NCBI GenBank assembly: GCA_020445605.1
Contig: JAGRGH010000003.1
Location: 62,001 to 126,000, forward strand
Direction of reading: 5' to 3'
DNA from: Chromatiales bacterium
GTDB taxonomy: Bacteria; Pseudomonadota; Gammaproteobacteria; JAGRGH01
Length of the DNA stretch: 64,000 bases
This document shows positions 42,037 to 49,925 of the stretch, one piece after another. Every line of letters starts with the position of its first letter. Within the stretch, counting starts at the first letter, position 1. The position numbers and the translations under genes are program-made. The notes under the pieces are model-generated. The model was not told the DNA's origin. It saw only the letters and a list, made by a program, of their open reading frames with translations, and ran no database searches.

Positions 42037-42642
42037 TCAGCGCATTTCGCGCTCGAACTCGGTCAGGCTGCTGCGGAACGACGGACGCAGGAACATGCGG
42101 TCGCAGTAGTCGTGCAGGGCCTTGTAGCGCGCCTGACGCGGGAATTCGATGCCGACGCTGGGCAGCCGCCACAGCAGCGGCACGATGGAGCAGTCCGCCA
42201 GCGTGACTTCGTCGGACAGATAGAACTTTTTCGCACCGAGCACCGGCAGCCGCTGGGTGATGCGCGCGGTCAGCAGGTCACGGGCCTGGTCGGCAATCTT
42301 GGTGCCCGGGTTGTCCAGAATGACCTTGAGAGGTGCGTAGAGGTCGACCTGGGTCTGGCGCACGTTCGCGCGCGCCCGTGCACGGTCGATGGGGTCGATC
42401 GGCATCAGCGGCGGATGCGGAAAACGCTCGTCGAGGTACTCCATGATGACGTGCGGAAAGTACAGCGCGAGGTCGCGGTCGACCAGGGTCGGCAGGCTCG
42501 CGTACGGGTTGACGTCCGCGACATCCTCCGGGAGGTTTGCGAGTTCCGCGTCGACGATGTCGATTGCGACGTTTTTCTCGCCGATCACACAGCGGATCTG
42601 GTGGCTGTCCACCCCCCGCGGGTCAGAGTAGATCGTCAGCAC
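42037..42642 (-). CDS. sspA: Stringent starvation protein A
   Basis: 201 aa, glutathione-S-transferase fold without catalytic GST function. LTIYSDPRGVDSHQIRCVIGEKN, NPYASLPTLVDRDLALYFPHVIMEYLDERFPHPPLMP and the later KFYLSDEVTLADCSIVPLLWRLP match SspA. It binds RNA polymerase and affects stationary-phase and acid-stress gene expression. GTG start at 42642. The pet-sspA-sspB order is standard in gammaproteobacteria. Confidence 0.94.
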   Translation of the reverse strand: MLTIYSDPRGVDSHQIRCVIGEKNVAIDIVDAELANLPEDVADVNPYASLPTLVDRDLALYFPHVIMEYLDERFPHPPLMPIDPIDRARARANVRQTQVDLYAPLKVILDNPGTKIADQARDLLTARITQRLPVLGAKKFYLSDEVTLADCSIVPLLWRLPSVGIEFPRQARYKALHDYCDRMFLRPSFRSSLTEFEREMR

Positions 42643-42699
42643 AGTATGCCGTTCTCCGTGTGTCGCCGTTTCGCAATCGCCAGACCGTGACGCCCTGCC

Positions 42700-43452
42700 T
42701 CAGTGCAGGTCGCGCCAGTATTCCTTCTTGAGCGCGTAGGCGAGCAGCCCGAACAGGATCAGGAACCCGATGACCCACTTGCCCATGTGCAGTCGTTCGA
42801 TCTCGGCCGGTTCGCCCATGTAGGCCATGAAGTTCACGAGATCGCGCACGGCCGTGTCGTACTCGTCCGCCGACATCGAGCCTGGTTCGACGATTTCGAA
42901 GCGGTCGAACTTCTTATAGGTGTGGGTCTCGCCGTCGACCTTGCGCTCCTCGTCCACGAACACGGCCTTCTGCAGGCCCTGCAGGTCGGCGAGCACGTGC
43001 GGCATGCCGACGCCCGGAAACACCAGGTTGTTCACGCCGATCGGTACGCGGGATTCATCCAGATAGAACGTCCGCAGATAGGTGTACAGCCAGTCCACCC
43101 CCCGCGCGCGGGCGATCAGCGACAGATCGGGCGGCACGTTACCAAACCACTCGCGCGCCTCGGCCGCTGGCAGGGCATTGGTCAGCGTGTCGCCGATCTT
43201 GATGCCCGTGAACATCAGGTTGTCTTTCACCAGATCGTGCGTCAGCTCGAGGTCGCGCGCGATGTGCTCGTAGCGCAGGTACGCGGCCTGATGGCAGCCC
43301 AGACAGTAGTTCACGAAGTACTTCGCGCCACGCTGCAGCGAGCCGACGTCCGAAGGATCGATGTTCGCGTGGTCCAGCTTCGGGCCGTGACCGCTCGAGG
43401 CGAGCGCGAGCGACGGGACAAGCAGCGAAAGTGCCAACAGAATCGTTTTCAT
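42700..43452 (-). CDS. petC: Cytochrome c1 subunit of the bc1 complex
   Basis: 250 aa. Signal peptide (ILLALSLLVPSLALA), one haem c motif CLGCH in FVNYCLGCHQAAYLRYEH, a distal ligand region near FPGVGMPHVL, and one C-terminal anchor helix (WVIGFLILFGLLAYALKKEYW). It passes electrons from the Rieske protein to soluble cytochrome c in the periplasm. The start overlaps the petB stop (cat/tca at 43450-43454). Confidence 0.95.
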   Translation of the reverse strand: MKTILLALSLLVPSLALASSGHGPKLDHANIDPSDVGSLQRGAKYFVNYCLGCHQAAYLRYEHIARDLELTHDLVKDNLMFTGIKIGDTLTNALPAAEAREWFGNVPPDLSLIARARGVDWLYTYLRTFYLDESRVPIGVNNLVFPGVGMPHVLADLQGLQKAVFVDEERKVDGETHTYKKFDRFEIVEPGSMSADEYDTAVRDLVNFMAYMGEPAEIERLHMGKWVIGFLILFGLLAYALKKEYWRDLH

Positions 43453-44852
43453 CAGCCTGTCACCCGATCCGGAACTTCGCGCGCACGCATGAGCGCAGGC
43501 GCGGCGGCGGCCAGCAGAAGGAACACCGCAAAATACACGATCACCACCGGCGAGCTGGTCAGAATCAATCCGAGTCGCTCCTGGTCGGCCAGGTAGCGCA
43601 GGAAGTCCATGCCCGCAACGACGACCATCGCCAGCACGAACAGCGTGCGATAGGTGCCCGCCGAGCGCACCCGGCTGTAGACGATCAGCAGCAGGAAGAA
43701 GCCGAAGTACAGCTCCGAGAGCCGGAACGCGGCCTCCGAGAACGCGGCCGTCGCCGGCTGCGTGCCGAGATAGCCGAGGATCACGAAGGTGATCACGAAC
43801 ACGGCGATCAGCGGTTTGAACAGCGTCTCGCGATAGCGGATCGACTTGACCGGGTTGCGGTCCAGCCACGGCAGCAAGAACAGCACGACGATCGCCGCGC
43901 CCATCGCGAGGACGCCGGTCAGCTTGTCCGGAATCGCGCGGAGAATCGCGTAGAACGGCGTGAAGTACCACAGCGGCACGATGTGCTCGGGCGTGACCAG
44001 CGGATCGGCCGGCAGAAAGTTGTCGCGCTCGAGGAACCAGTTCCAGAACGTCGGCTCGTAGAAGATCACCAGCGCGAACAGGATCAGGAACACCACCACG
44101 CCGACGATATCCTTGACGGTGTAGTACGGGTGGAACGGGATGCCGTCCAGCGGCTTGCCGTCGGCACCCTTCTTCTTCTTGATCTCGACGCCGTCCGGGT
44201 TGTTCGAGCCGACCTTGTGCAGGGCGACGATGTGCACGAACACCAGCGCGACGAGGATCAGCGGCACGGCGATCACGTGGAACGCGAAGAAGCGGTTCAG
44301 CGTGATGTCGGAGACGACGTAGTCACCGCGAATCCACTCCGCGAGACCCTCGCCGATATACGGAATGGCGCCGAACAGCGAGATGATCACCTGCGCGCCC
44401 CAGTACGACATCTGGCCCCAGGGCAGCAGATAGCCCATGAACGCCTCGGCCATCAGCGCGAGATAGATCGCCATGCCGATCAGCCACACGAGTTCGCGCG
44501 GCTTCTTGTGCGAGCCGTAGATCAGGCCGCGGAACATGTGCATGTAGACGACGATGAAGAACGCCGATGCACCCGTCGAGTGCATGTAGCGGATCAGCCA
44601 GCCCCAGTCCACATCGCGCATGATGTACTCGACCGAAGCGAAGGCCTCGGCCGCGGACGGCTTGTAGTTCATCGTCAGCCAGATCCCGGTCAGGATCTGG
44701 TTGACCAGCACGAGCAGCGCCAGTGAGCCGAAGAAGTAGAAGAAGTTGAAATTCTTCGGTGCGTAGTACTGGGCGAGGTGCTCGTTCCAGACCTTCGTCA
44801 GCGGAAAGCGGTCATCGATCCAGCCGACCAGATTGCGCAGCATCTGCATCAC
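43452..44852 (-). CDS. petB: Cytochrome b subunit of the bc1 complex
   Basis: 466 aa. Paired haem-ligand histidines lie in helices B (WLIRYMHSTGASAFFIVVYMHMFR) and D (FFAFHVIAVPLILVALVFVHIVAL). The Qo-site motif is the PDW-type variant in FTPFYAILRAIPDKL (preceded by PEHIVPLWYF). It is full-length with about eight to nine helices. The start may be GTG 44852 or ATG 44849; both overlap the petA stop. Confidence 0.95.
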   Translation of the reverse strand: MMQMLRNLVGWIDDRFPLTKVWNEHLAQYYAPKNFNFFYFFGSLALLVLVNQILTGIWLTMNYKPSAAEAFASVEYIMRDVDWGWLIRYMHSTGASAFFIVVYMHMFRGLIYGSHKKPRELVWLIGMAIYLALMAEAFMGYLLPWGQMSYWGAQVIISLFGAIPYIGEGLAEWIRGDYVVSDITLNRFFAFHVIAVPLILVALVFVHIVALHKVGSNNPDGVEIKKKKGADGKPLDGIPFHPYYTVKDIVGVVVFLILFALVIFYEPTFWNWFLERDNFLPADPLVTPEHIVPLWYFTPFYAILRAIPDKLTGVLAMGAAIVVLFLLPWLDRNPVKSIRYRETLFKPLIAVFVITFVILGYLGTQPATAAFSEAAFRLSELYFGFFLLLIVYSRVRSAGTYRTLFVLAMVVVAGMDFLRYLADQERLGLILTSSPVVIVYFAVFLLLAAAAPALMRAREVPDRVTG

Positions 44853-45439
44853 GCCACCCCTTCGGCTTCGCCGACCTTGATTTCCGTGTCGCTCAGGTAG
44901 CGATACGGCGGGATTACCAGATTGGTCGGTGCCGGAACGCTCTTGTAGACACGGCCCGAGAGATCGAACCGCGAACCGTGACAGGGACAGAAAAACCCGC
45001 CCTTCCAGTCCGGCCCGAGGTCATCGGGCGCCACATCCGGGCGGAACGTCGGCGCACAGCCGAGATGCGTGCAGATGCCGACCACGACGAGGTATTCGCT
45101 GCGGATCGCACGGCCCTCGTTGCGGCAGGAATCGGGCTGTTCGGATTTCTCCGAGCCCGGATCGCGAAGCTGCGCGGCCAGCACCGGCAGCGACGCGAGC
45201 ATGGCCTCGGTGCGGCGCACGATCCAGACCGGCTTGCCGCGCCACTGGATGGTGATGCGCTGGCCGGGCTGAAGCTTGCCAATGTCGACATCCACAGGCG
45301 CACCGGCCGCGCGGGCCTTGTCGCTGGGCTGCATGGAGGCCACGAAGGGCACGGCCGCGTAGACCGCGCCGACGGTACCCACCGCCGTGGTCGCGATCAG
45401 CAGGTTGCGCCGCTTGCGATTGATCGAGTCAGAACTCAT
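44849..45439 (-). CDS. petA: Rieske iron-sulfur subunit of the bc1 complex
   Basis: 196 aa. A twin-arginine-like start (NRKRRNLLIATTAVGTVGAVYAAVPFV) serves as anchor and Tat signal. The 2Fe-2S ligands are in CTHLGC and CPCHGSRFD. It moves electrons from quinol to cytochrome c1. First gene of petA-petB-petC with sspA-sspB downstream. GGAGAG is seen about 10 nt before the ATG at 45439. Confidence 0.96.
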   Translation of the reverse strand: MSSDSINRKRRNLLIATTAVGTVGAVYAAVPFVASMQPSDKARAAGAPVDVDIGKLQPGQRITIQWRGKPVWIVRRTEAMLASLPVLAAQLRDPGSEKSEQPDSCRNEGRAIRSEYLVVVGICTHLGCAPTFRPDVAPDDLGPDWKGGFFCPCHGSRFDLSGRVYKSVPAPTNLVIPPYRYLSDTEIKVGEAEGVA

Positions 45440-45785
45440 GAGGGAGCGTCTCTCCGCATTGATTTTCGGCCCCGGGACACCCGCGCCCCGGTCCACCCCT
45501 GCGCCGCGCCAGTGCGCGTCGCCGCTGCGCGGGTTCTCGGTCGCGCGCACCGGCCGTGACGGGTTCGGCCGACCGGTTTCCCGGCGGGCCTGCGCCTGAC
45601 GGCATGTCTATCAGTAAATCAAAATATAAGGATTTGGCCGAAGCCGGCCGGCAATTGTCGTACAGTGCGCGAAAACGGTCAAGGTTACCCCATGTTTCGG
45701 GGTGTTTTTCTCGCGCCGTGTGGCATGAATCCGGGCCTTGCAGTAGGCTCGCGCGCAAACCTTCTGCGGGGCGGATCGCGAACCG
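45440..45785. other. 346-bp divergent control region between petA and the fatty-acid-type operon
   Basis: This gap must hold promoters for two divergent operons. An AT-rich patch (45615-45636) contains AATATA at 45623-45628, readable as a -10 (TATATT) for the pet operon on the minus strand, with TTGCCG 20 bp upstream (longer than the usual spacing). On the plus strand a weak hairpin ACCCC/GGGGT followed by GTTTTT (45687-45709) lies in the probable leader of the operon starting at 45786 and could be an attenuator. Neither assignment is firm. Confidence 0.35.
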
Positions 45786-46541
45786 ATGTCCTTACCACTC
45801 GCCGGCCGCGCAGCGCTGGTCACCGGTGCCGCGCGCGGCATCGGCCGTGCCACGGCACTGAAACTGGCGCGCGCGGGCTGCGACATCATCGCCGGCTATT
45901 ACGGCAGCCATGCCGAGGCCGAGTCGCTGTGCGGGGAGGTCCGGGCACTGGGGCGCCGCGCGCTGGCGGTGCAGGCGAGTGTCGCGCTGCCCGACAGCGT
46001 GGCAGAGCTGTTCGCGGCCATCGCCGCGGAGTTCCCGCGCCTGGATATCGTCGTCAGCAACGCCGCGACCGGCGTGCTCAAGCCGCTGTCCGACCTCAAG
46101 CTCAAGCACTGGCGCTGGTGCATGGAAACCAATGCGCTGGCACTCAATCTGCTCGCCCAGCACGCCGTCGAACGCATGCCCGACGGCGGCCGGATCATCG
46201 CCCTGTCTAGCCTCGGTGCGTACCGCGCGATCCCGAACTATGCCTTCATCGGTGCTTCCAAGGCCGCGCTGGAGTCGCTGGCGCGGTCACTCGCGCAGGA
46301 ACTCGGTCCGAAAGGCATCCGCGTGAATGTCGTCAATGCCGGCGTCGTGGACACCGACGCCCTGGGCTATTTCCCGAACCGCGAGCAGCTGCTGGCGGAG
46401 TTCGCCGCCCGCACGCCGGCCGGGCCGGTGCTGCGCGCCGAGGACGTCGCCGACGCGGTCTATCTCCTGTGTCTGCCCGAGGCGAACATGATCAACGGCC
46501 ATACGCTGTTCGTCGATGGCGGTTTCGCGGTGTCCGGCTGA
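45786..46541 (+). CDS. fabL: FabL-type enoyl-ACP reductase (SDR family)
   Basis: 251 aa. Cofactor motif TGAARGIG near residue 14. The active site reads Y-x6-K (YAFIGASK), the spacing of enoyl-ACP reductases FabI/FabL rather than the Y-x3-K of ketoreductases. The end (DTDALGYFPNREQLL, then RTPAGPVLRAEDVADAVYLLC and INGHTLFVDGG) resembles Bacillus FabL. It would reduce trans-2-enoyl-ACP with NAD(P)H. It opens the operon and overlaps fabG by one base (TGATG). The FabL name is an inference from motif and tail similarity. Confidence 0.8.
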   Translation: MSLPLAGRAALVTGAARGIGRATALKLARAGCDIIAGYYGSHAEAESLCGEVRALGRRALAVQASVALPDSVAELFAAIAAEFPRLDIVVSNAATGVLKPLSDLKLKHWRWCMETNALALNLLAQHAVERMPDGGRIIALSSLGAYRAIPNYAFIGASKAALESLARSLAQELGPKGIRVNVVNAGVVDTDALGYFPNREQLLAEFAARTPAGPVLRAEDVADAVYLLCLPEANMINGHTLFVDGGFAVSG

Positions 46542-47305
46542 TGACGGTGGACACCGACGCGGGACTGTCCGGCAAGGTCGCGCTGGTCACCGGCGGCAGC
46601 CGCGGCATCGGGCGCGCGGTCGTCGAACGCCTGGCCGCGGCCGGCATGGACGTGACCTTCGTCTACCGTGACCGTGCGGATGCGGCCGAAGCGGTGGTCG
46701 CGGACTGCATCGCCGCAGGTGGCCGGGTGCGGGCCGAACGGCTGGACGTCACGGACGCCGGGGCCTGCGAGGCCATCGCGGAGGCGCTGTTCGAACGTGC
46801 CGGGCGCATCGATCTGCTGGTGAACAATGCCGGGATCATCCGTGATAACCTCCTCGCGCTTTTGACGCCCGATGATGTTCGAGCGGTGCTCGATACGAAC
46901 GTCTCGGGCGTTTTCAATGTCACGCGCGCGGTCGTCCCGTTCATGATCATGCAGCGCGCGGGTCGGATCGTGAACATCAGTTCGGTGTCGGGCGAGCGCG
47001 GCGGGCGCGGGCAGACCAACTATGCCGCCAGCAAGGGCGCGATCAATGCGCTGACGCGGGCGCTGGCGGTGGAACTCGGCCGGCGCGGCATCCTGGTCAA
47101 CGCGGTCGCGCCCGGCGTCATCGACACCGAGATGTCGCAGGCCGTCCGTGACGCCGCCGGCGAGCAGGTGCTCTCACGCATCGTGCTGCGTCGCATCGGC
47201 ACACCGGCGGATGTCGCGCATGCGGTATGGTTTCTGGCTTCACGCTTCGCCGACTACATCACCGGTCAGGTGCTCGGCGTCGACGGCGGCTTCAAGATGG
47301 AGTGA
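46541..47305 (+). CDS. fabG: 3-oxoacyl-ACP reductase
   Basis: 254 aa. TGGSRGIGRAV cofactor loop, NNAGI, Ser in ISSVSGERGGRGQ, and the Y-x3-K pair in NYAASKGAINALTRALAVELG, with the C-terminal ITGQVLGVDGGFKM: classical FabG. It reduces 3-oxoacyl-ACP to 3-hydroxyacyl-ACP with NADPH. Its start shares a base with the upstream stop. It lies 8 bp before the acyl carrier gene. It is likely dedicated to this operon rather than the housekeeping fabG. Confidence 0.9.
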   Translation: MTVDTDAGLSGKVALVTGGSRGIGRAVVERLAAAGMDVTFVYRDRADAAEAVVADCIAAGGRVRAERLDVTDAGACEAIAEALFERAGRIDLLVNNAGIIRDNLLALLTPDDVRAVLDTNVSGVFNVTRAVVPFMIMQRAGRIVNISSVSGERGGRGQTNYAASKGAINALTRALAVELGRRGILVNAVAPGVIDTEMSQAVRDAAGEQVLSRIVLRRIGTPADVAHAVWFLASRFADYITGQVLGVDGGFKME

Positions 47306-47313
47306 TTTGCAAC

Positions 47314-47742
47314 GTGTCTCTGGCTGAAATTTCCGACGCTGACATCCAGGCCGTATATCCGATGGTTGCGACAACCATCGCCGATGCACTCGGGCTGGAT
47401 GCCGAGGACGTCGAACTCAAGCACTCCCTGATCGAGGATCTCGAGGCCGAGTCGATCGATTTTCTCGATCTGGTGTTCCGTCTGGAGCGGGCGTTCAAGA
47501 TCAAGATCCCGCGCGGGCGCATCCTCGAGGACGCGCGTGGCGAGATGGCGGAGTCGGAGTTTGAAGCCAACGGTACGGTCACCGAAACCGGCCTGGCCCG
47601 GCTGCGCGAGTTCCTGAGCGAGGTGCCGGCGGCGCGTTTCACACCCGGCCTGAAGACCGCCGACATTCCCCGGCTGTACACGGCCGAGACCTTCTGCAAA
47701 CTGGTCGTGCGCGCGCAGCGCGATGCGGCCGCGGCGGGCTGA
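47314..47742 (+). CDS. Acyl carrier protein, extended AcpXL-like type
   Basis: 142 aa, far longer than FAS AcpP (78 aa). The phosphopantetheine attachment site is Ser47 in DLEAESIDFLDLVFRLERAFKIKIP. The FLDLVF...F.IKIP continuation is the pattern of the specialised AcpXL-type carriers rather than DSLDTVELVMALEEEF of AcpP. A C-terminal extension (about residues 90-142, LREFLSEVPAARFTPGLKTADIPRLYT) is unusual. The GTG start at 47314 gives a compact N-terminus. Confidence 0.87.
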   Translation: MSLAEISDADIQAVYPMVATTIADALGLDAEDVELKHSLIEDLEAESIDFLDLVFRLERAFKIKIPRGRILEDARGEMAESEFEANGTVTETGLARLREFLSEVPAARFTPGLKTADIPRLYTAETFCKLVVRAQRDAAAAG

Positions 47743-47770
47743 ACCCGGCCCGATTCCCGACCGGTCTGGC

Positions 47771-48616
47771 GTGGCGGATCGCTACAGCGCATTTTCGTTC
47801 GTCGACCGCATCCGCGTGCTCGAACCGGGCGTCCGCGCGCGGGGCCGCTTCCACGTGCCGGCACGGATCACGCGCTTCTCGGCGCAGCTCGCCTCCGAGG
47901 CGGTTGGCCAACTCGCCGCTTGGGTCGCCATGAACGAACTCGGATTCCGGCTGCGGCCGGTTGCGGGCATCGCTTCCGACGTGCGCTATTTCGCGGACGT
48001 TCCACCCGGTGCGACGATCGATCTCGAGGTTGGGATCGACCGGCTCGACGAGGAGTCCGTGATCTACCACGGCGCGGCGCGGGTGGCGGATGCCCCGGCC
48101 GCCGTGCTGACCGATATCCTCGGCCCCATGCTGCCGGCCGGTGATTTCGATTCCCCCGAGGACCTGCGCGGGCGCTACCAGTTGCTGACCACCACGGGCG
48201 CCGCTGTGGACCGCTTGCGCGAACTGCCGGCATTGCCCTGGACCGTGATCCGTAGCGAACCGGGACGATCGCTGGCTGCGCAGCTCGATGTACCCGGCTT
48301 TGCCCCGGCGTTCGCCGATCATTTCCCGCGCAAGCCGGTGTTCCCGGCGACCCTGCTGGTCGATCGGCACGTCGAAATGCTGCGTGGCCTGGCCGCCGAA
48401 GTGCCGGGCTGGTCCGACTCGAACACGGCCGAGGTGCGGCTCACCGATCTCAAGCAGCGCGCCTTCGTGGAGCCTGGCTCAAGGCTCGAGATGGAGACGA
48501 AGATCGAGCGCGTTGGCGATGAAGTCCTTTCCGCGCGACTGCTTGCGACCTGTGCCGGGCGTCGGGTCGCGCAGGCCCGCGCCGAAGTGCGGGCGGGGGC
48601 GATGGCGAATGTCTGA
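47771..48616 (+). CDS. Double-hotdog 3-hydroxyacyl-ACP dehydratase-like protein
   Basis: 281 aa from GTG 47771. Two hotdog halves are visible. The N-terminal half (RITRFSAQLASEAVGQLAAWVAM, FADVPPGATIDLEVGIDRLD) lacks an evident catalytic His. The C-terminal half has the FabZ signature FADHFPRKPVFPATLLVDRHVEML, retaining the catalytic His and a following acidic residue, then RAFVEPGSRLEMETKIER. It would remove water from 3-hydroxyacyl-ACP. It overlaps the ketosynthase start by 8 nt. Confidence 0.78.
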   Translation: MADRYSAFSFVDRIRVLEPGVRARGRFHVPARITRFSAQLASEAVGQLAAWVAMNELGFRLRPVAGIASDVRYFADVPPGATIDLEVGIDRLDEESVIYHGAARVADAPAAVLTDILGPMLPAGDFDSPEDLRGRYQLLTTTGAAVDRLRELPALPWTVIRSEPGRSLAAQLDVPGFAPAFADHFPRKPVFPATLLVDRHVEMLRGLAAEVPGWSDSNTAEVRLTDLKQRAFVEPGSRLEMETKIERVGDEVLSARLLATCAGRRVAQARAEVRAGAMANV

Positions 48617-49925
48617 ACTGCGCCGCGTCGCCGTCACGGGGGTCGGACTGGTCACGCCGGCCGGCAACGACGTTGCGAGCAGCTGGGATGCCATGCTGGC
48701 CGCGCGCAGCGCGGCCGGCCCGATCACCCTGTTCGACGCCAGCGGCTTTTCGACCCGCATCGCCGCCGAGGTCAAGGGCTTCGACGTCCGTGCAGTCATC
48801 GACGACCGGCGCCTGCTCAAGTACGCCGGGCGTGCCCAGGCCTTTGCACTGGCGGCCGCGGAACAGGCCATTCGCGATGCCGGGATCCGGCCTGCTCCCG
48901 GCACGGCCTCGCGCTGGGGCTGTGCGGTGGGCACCGGCATGATGGGCGGCACGTTCGACGATCTCGCCGCAATCCATGCCGGGAGCACCCGCGATGGCAT
49001 GCTCGACCCGGCGCGCCTGCTCGACAACCCGGCGGCGCAGGATCCCATAGCGTTCTGTCGCAGCCAGTCGACCGCCGGCATCGCGCTGCTGCTCAAGCGT
49101 TTCGGCATCCGCGGCTACGCGAGTTCGGTGCACACCGCCTGTGCCTCCGGCGGGCAGGCCGTGGGCACGGCCATGAAACTCATCCGCCGTGGCGGCGCGG
49201 ACTATGCGCTCGCCGGTGGGTTCGACTCGATGATCTCGCCGGTCGGCCTCGCCGGATTCTGTCTGCTGCACGCGGTCTCGCCGGACAACGACGCGCCCGA
49301 ACGCGCCAGCCGACCGTTCGACGAGACGCGCAACGGCTTTGTGCTCGGCGAGGGGGCCGGGTTTCTCGTGCTTGAGGAGTGGCAGGCGGCGCGGCGGCGC
49401 GGGGCGCGCATCTATGCCGAACTCGCCGGCGACGGCAACTCGCTTTCGAGCTACCGCATCACCGATTCGCACCCGTCCGGCGACGGGCCGATCCAGGCCA
49501 TGCGTCAGGCACTGTGGAGCGCCGGTGCGGACCCCGCCGAGGTCGATTACCTGAACGCCCATGGCACCTCGACGCAGATGAACGACCGCAGCGAATGCGC
49601 GGCCGTGCGCGCGGTCTTCGGGGCCGGTTTCGCAAACGTCGCCGTGAGTTCGACCAAGAGCGTGATTGGTCATCTGATCGCCGGCGCCGGCGCCGTGGAG
49701 GCAGTGGTCTGCGCGCTGGCGATCCACCACGGTCGCTTGCCCGTGAACGCCAATCTGCACACGCCCGATCCCGCCGCCGATGGCATCGACATCGTGCGCG
49801 ACCAGGCACGCGAACGCGAGGTGCGTGTCGCACTGTCGAACTCGCTGGGATTCGGCGGCTCGAACAGCTGCCTGGCGCTGCGGCGGCCGGACCTCACGGA
49901 CGCGCTGGCGGGTACGCGGGCATGA
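48609..49925 (+). CDS. Beta-ketoacyl-ACP synthase (FabF-like), active type
   Basis: 438 aa. The catalytic triad is complete: Cys178 in SSVHTACASGGQAVG, His in NAHGTSTQMND, and His in STKSVIGHLIAGAGAVEAV. VTGVGLVTPAGND is the usual start and LGFGGSNSCLAL the end. It condenses malonyl-ACP with an acyl-ACP. It overlaps the downstream Cys-less ketosynthase gene by 4 nt, suggesting a heterodimer. Confidence 0.92.
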   Translation: MSELRRVAVTGVGLVTPAGNDVASSWDAMLAARSAAGPITLFDASGFSTRIAAEVKGFDVRAVIDDRRLLKYAGRAQAFALAAAEQAIRDAGIRPAPGTASRWGCAVGTGMMGGTFDDLAAIHAGSTRDGMLDPARLLDNPAAQDPIAFCRSQSTAGIALLLKRFGIRGYASSVHTACASGGQAVGTAMKLIRRGGADYALAGGFDSMISPVGLAGFCLLHAVSPDNDAPERASRPFDETRNGFVLGEGAGFLVLEEWQAARRRGARIYAELAGDGNSLSSYRITDSHPSGDGPIQAMRQALWSAGADPAEVDYLNAHGTSTQMNDRSECAAVRAVFGAGFANVAVSSTKSVIGHLIAGAGAVEAVVCALAIHHGRLPVNANLHTPDPAADGIDIVRDQAREREVRVALSNSLGFGGSNSCLALRRPDLTDALAGTRA

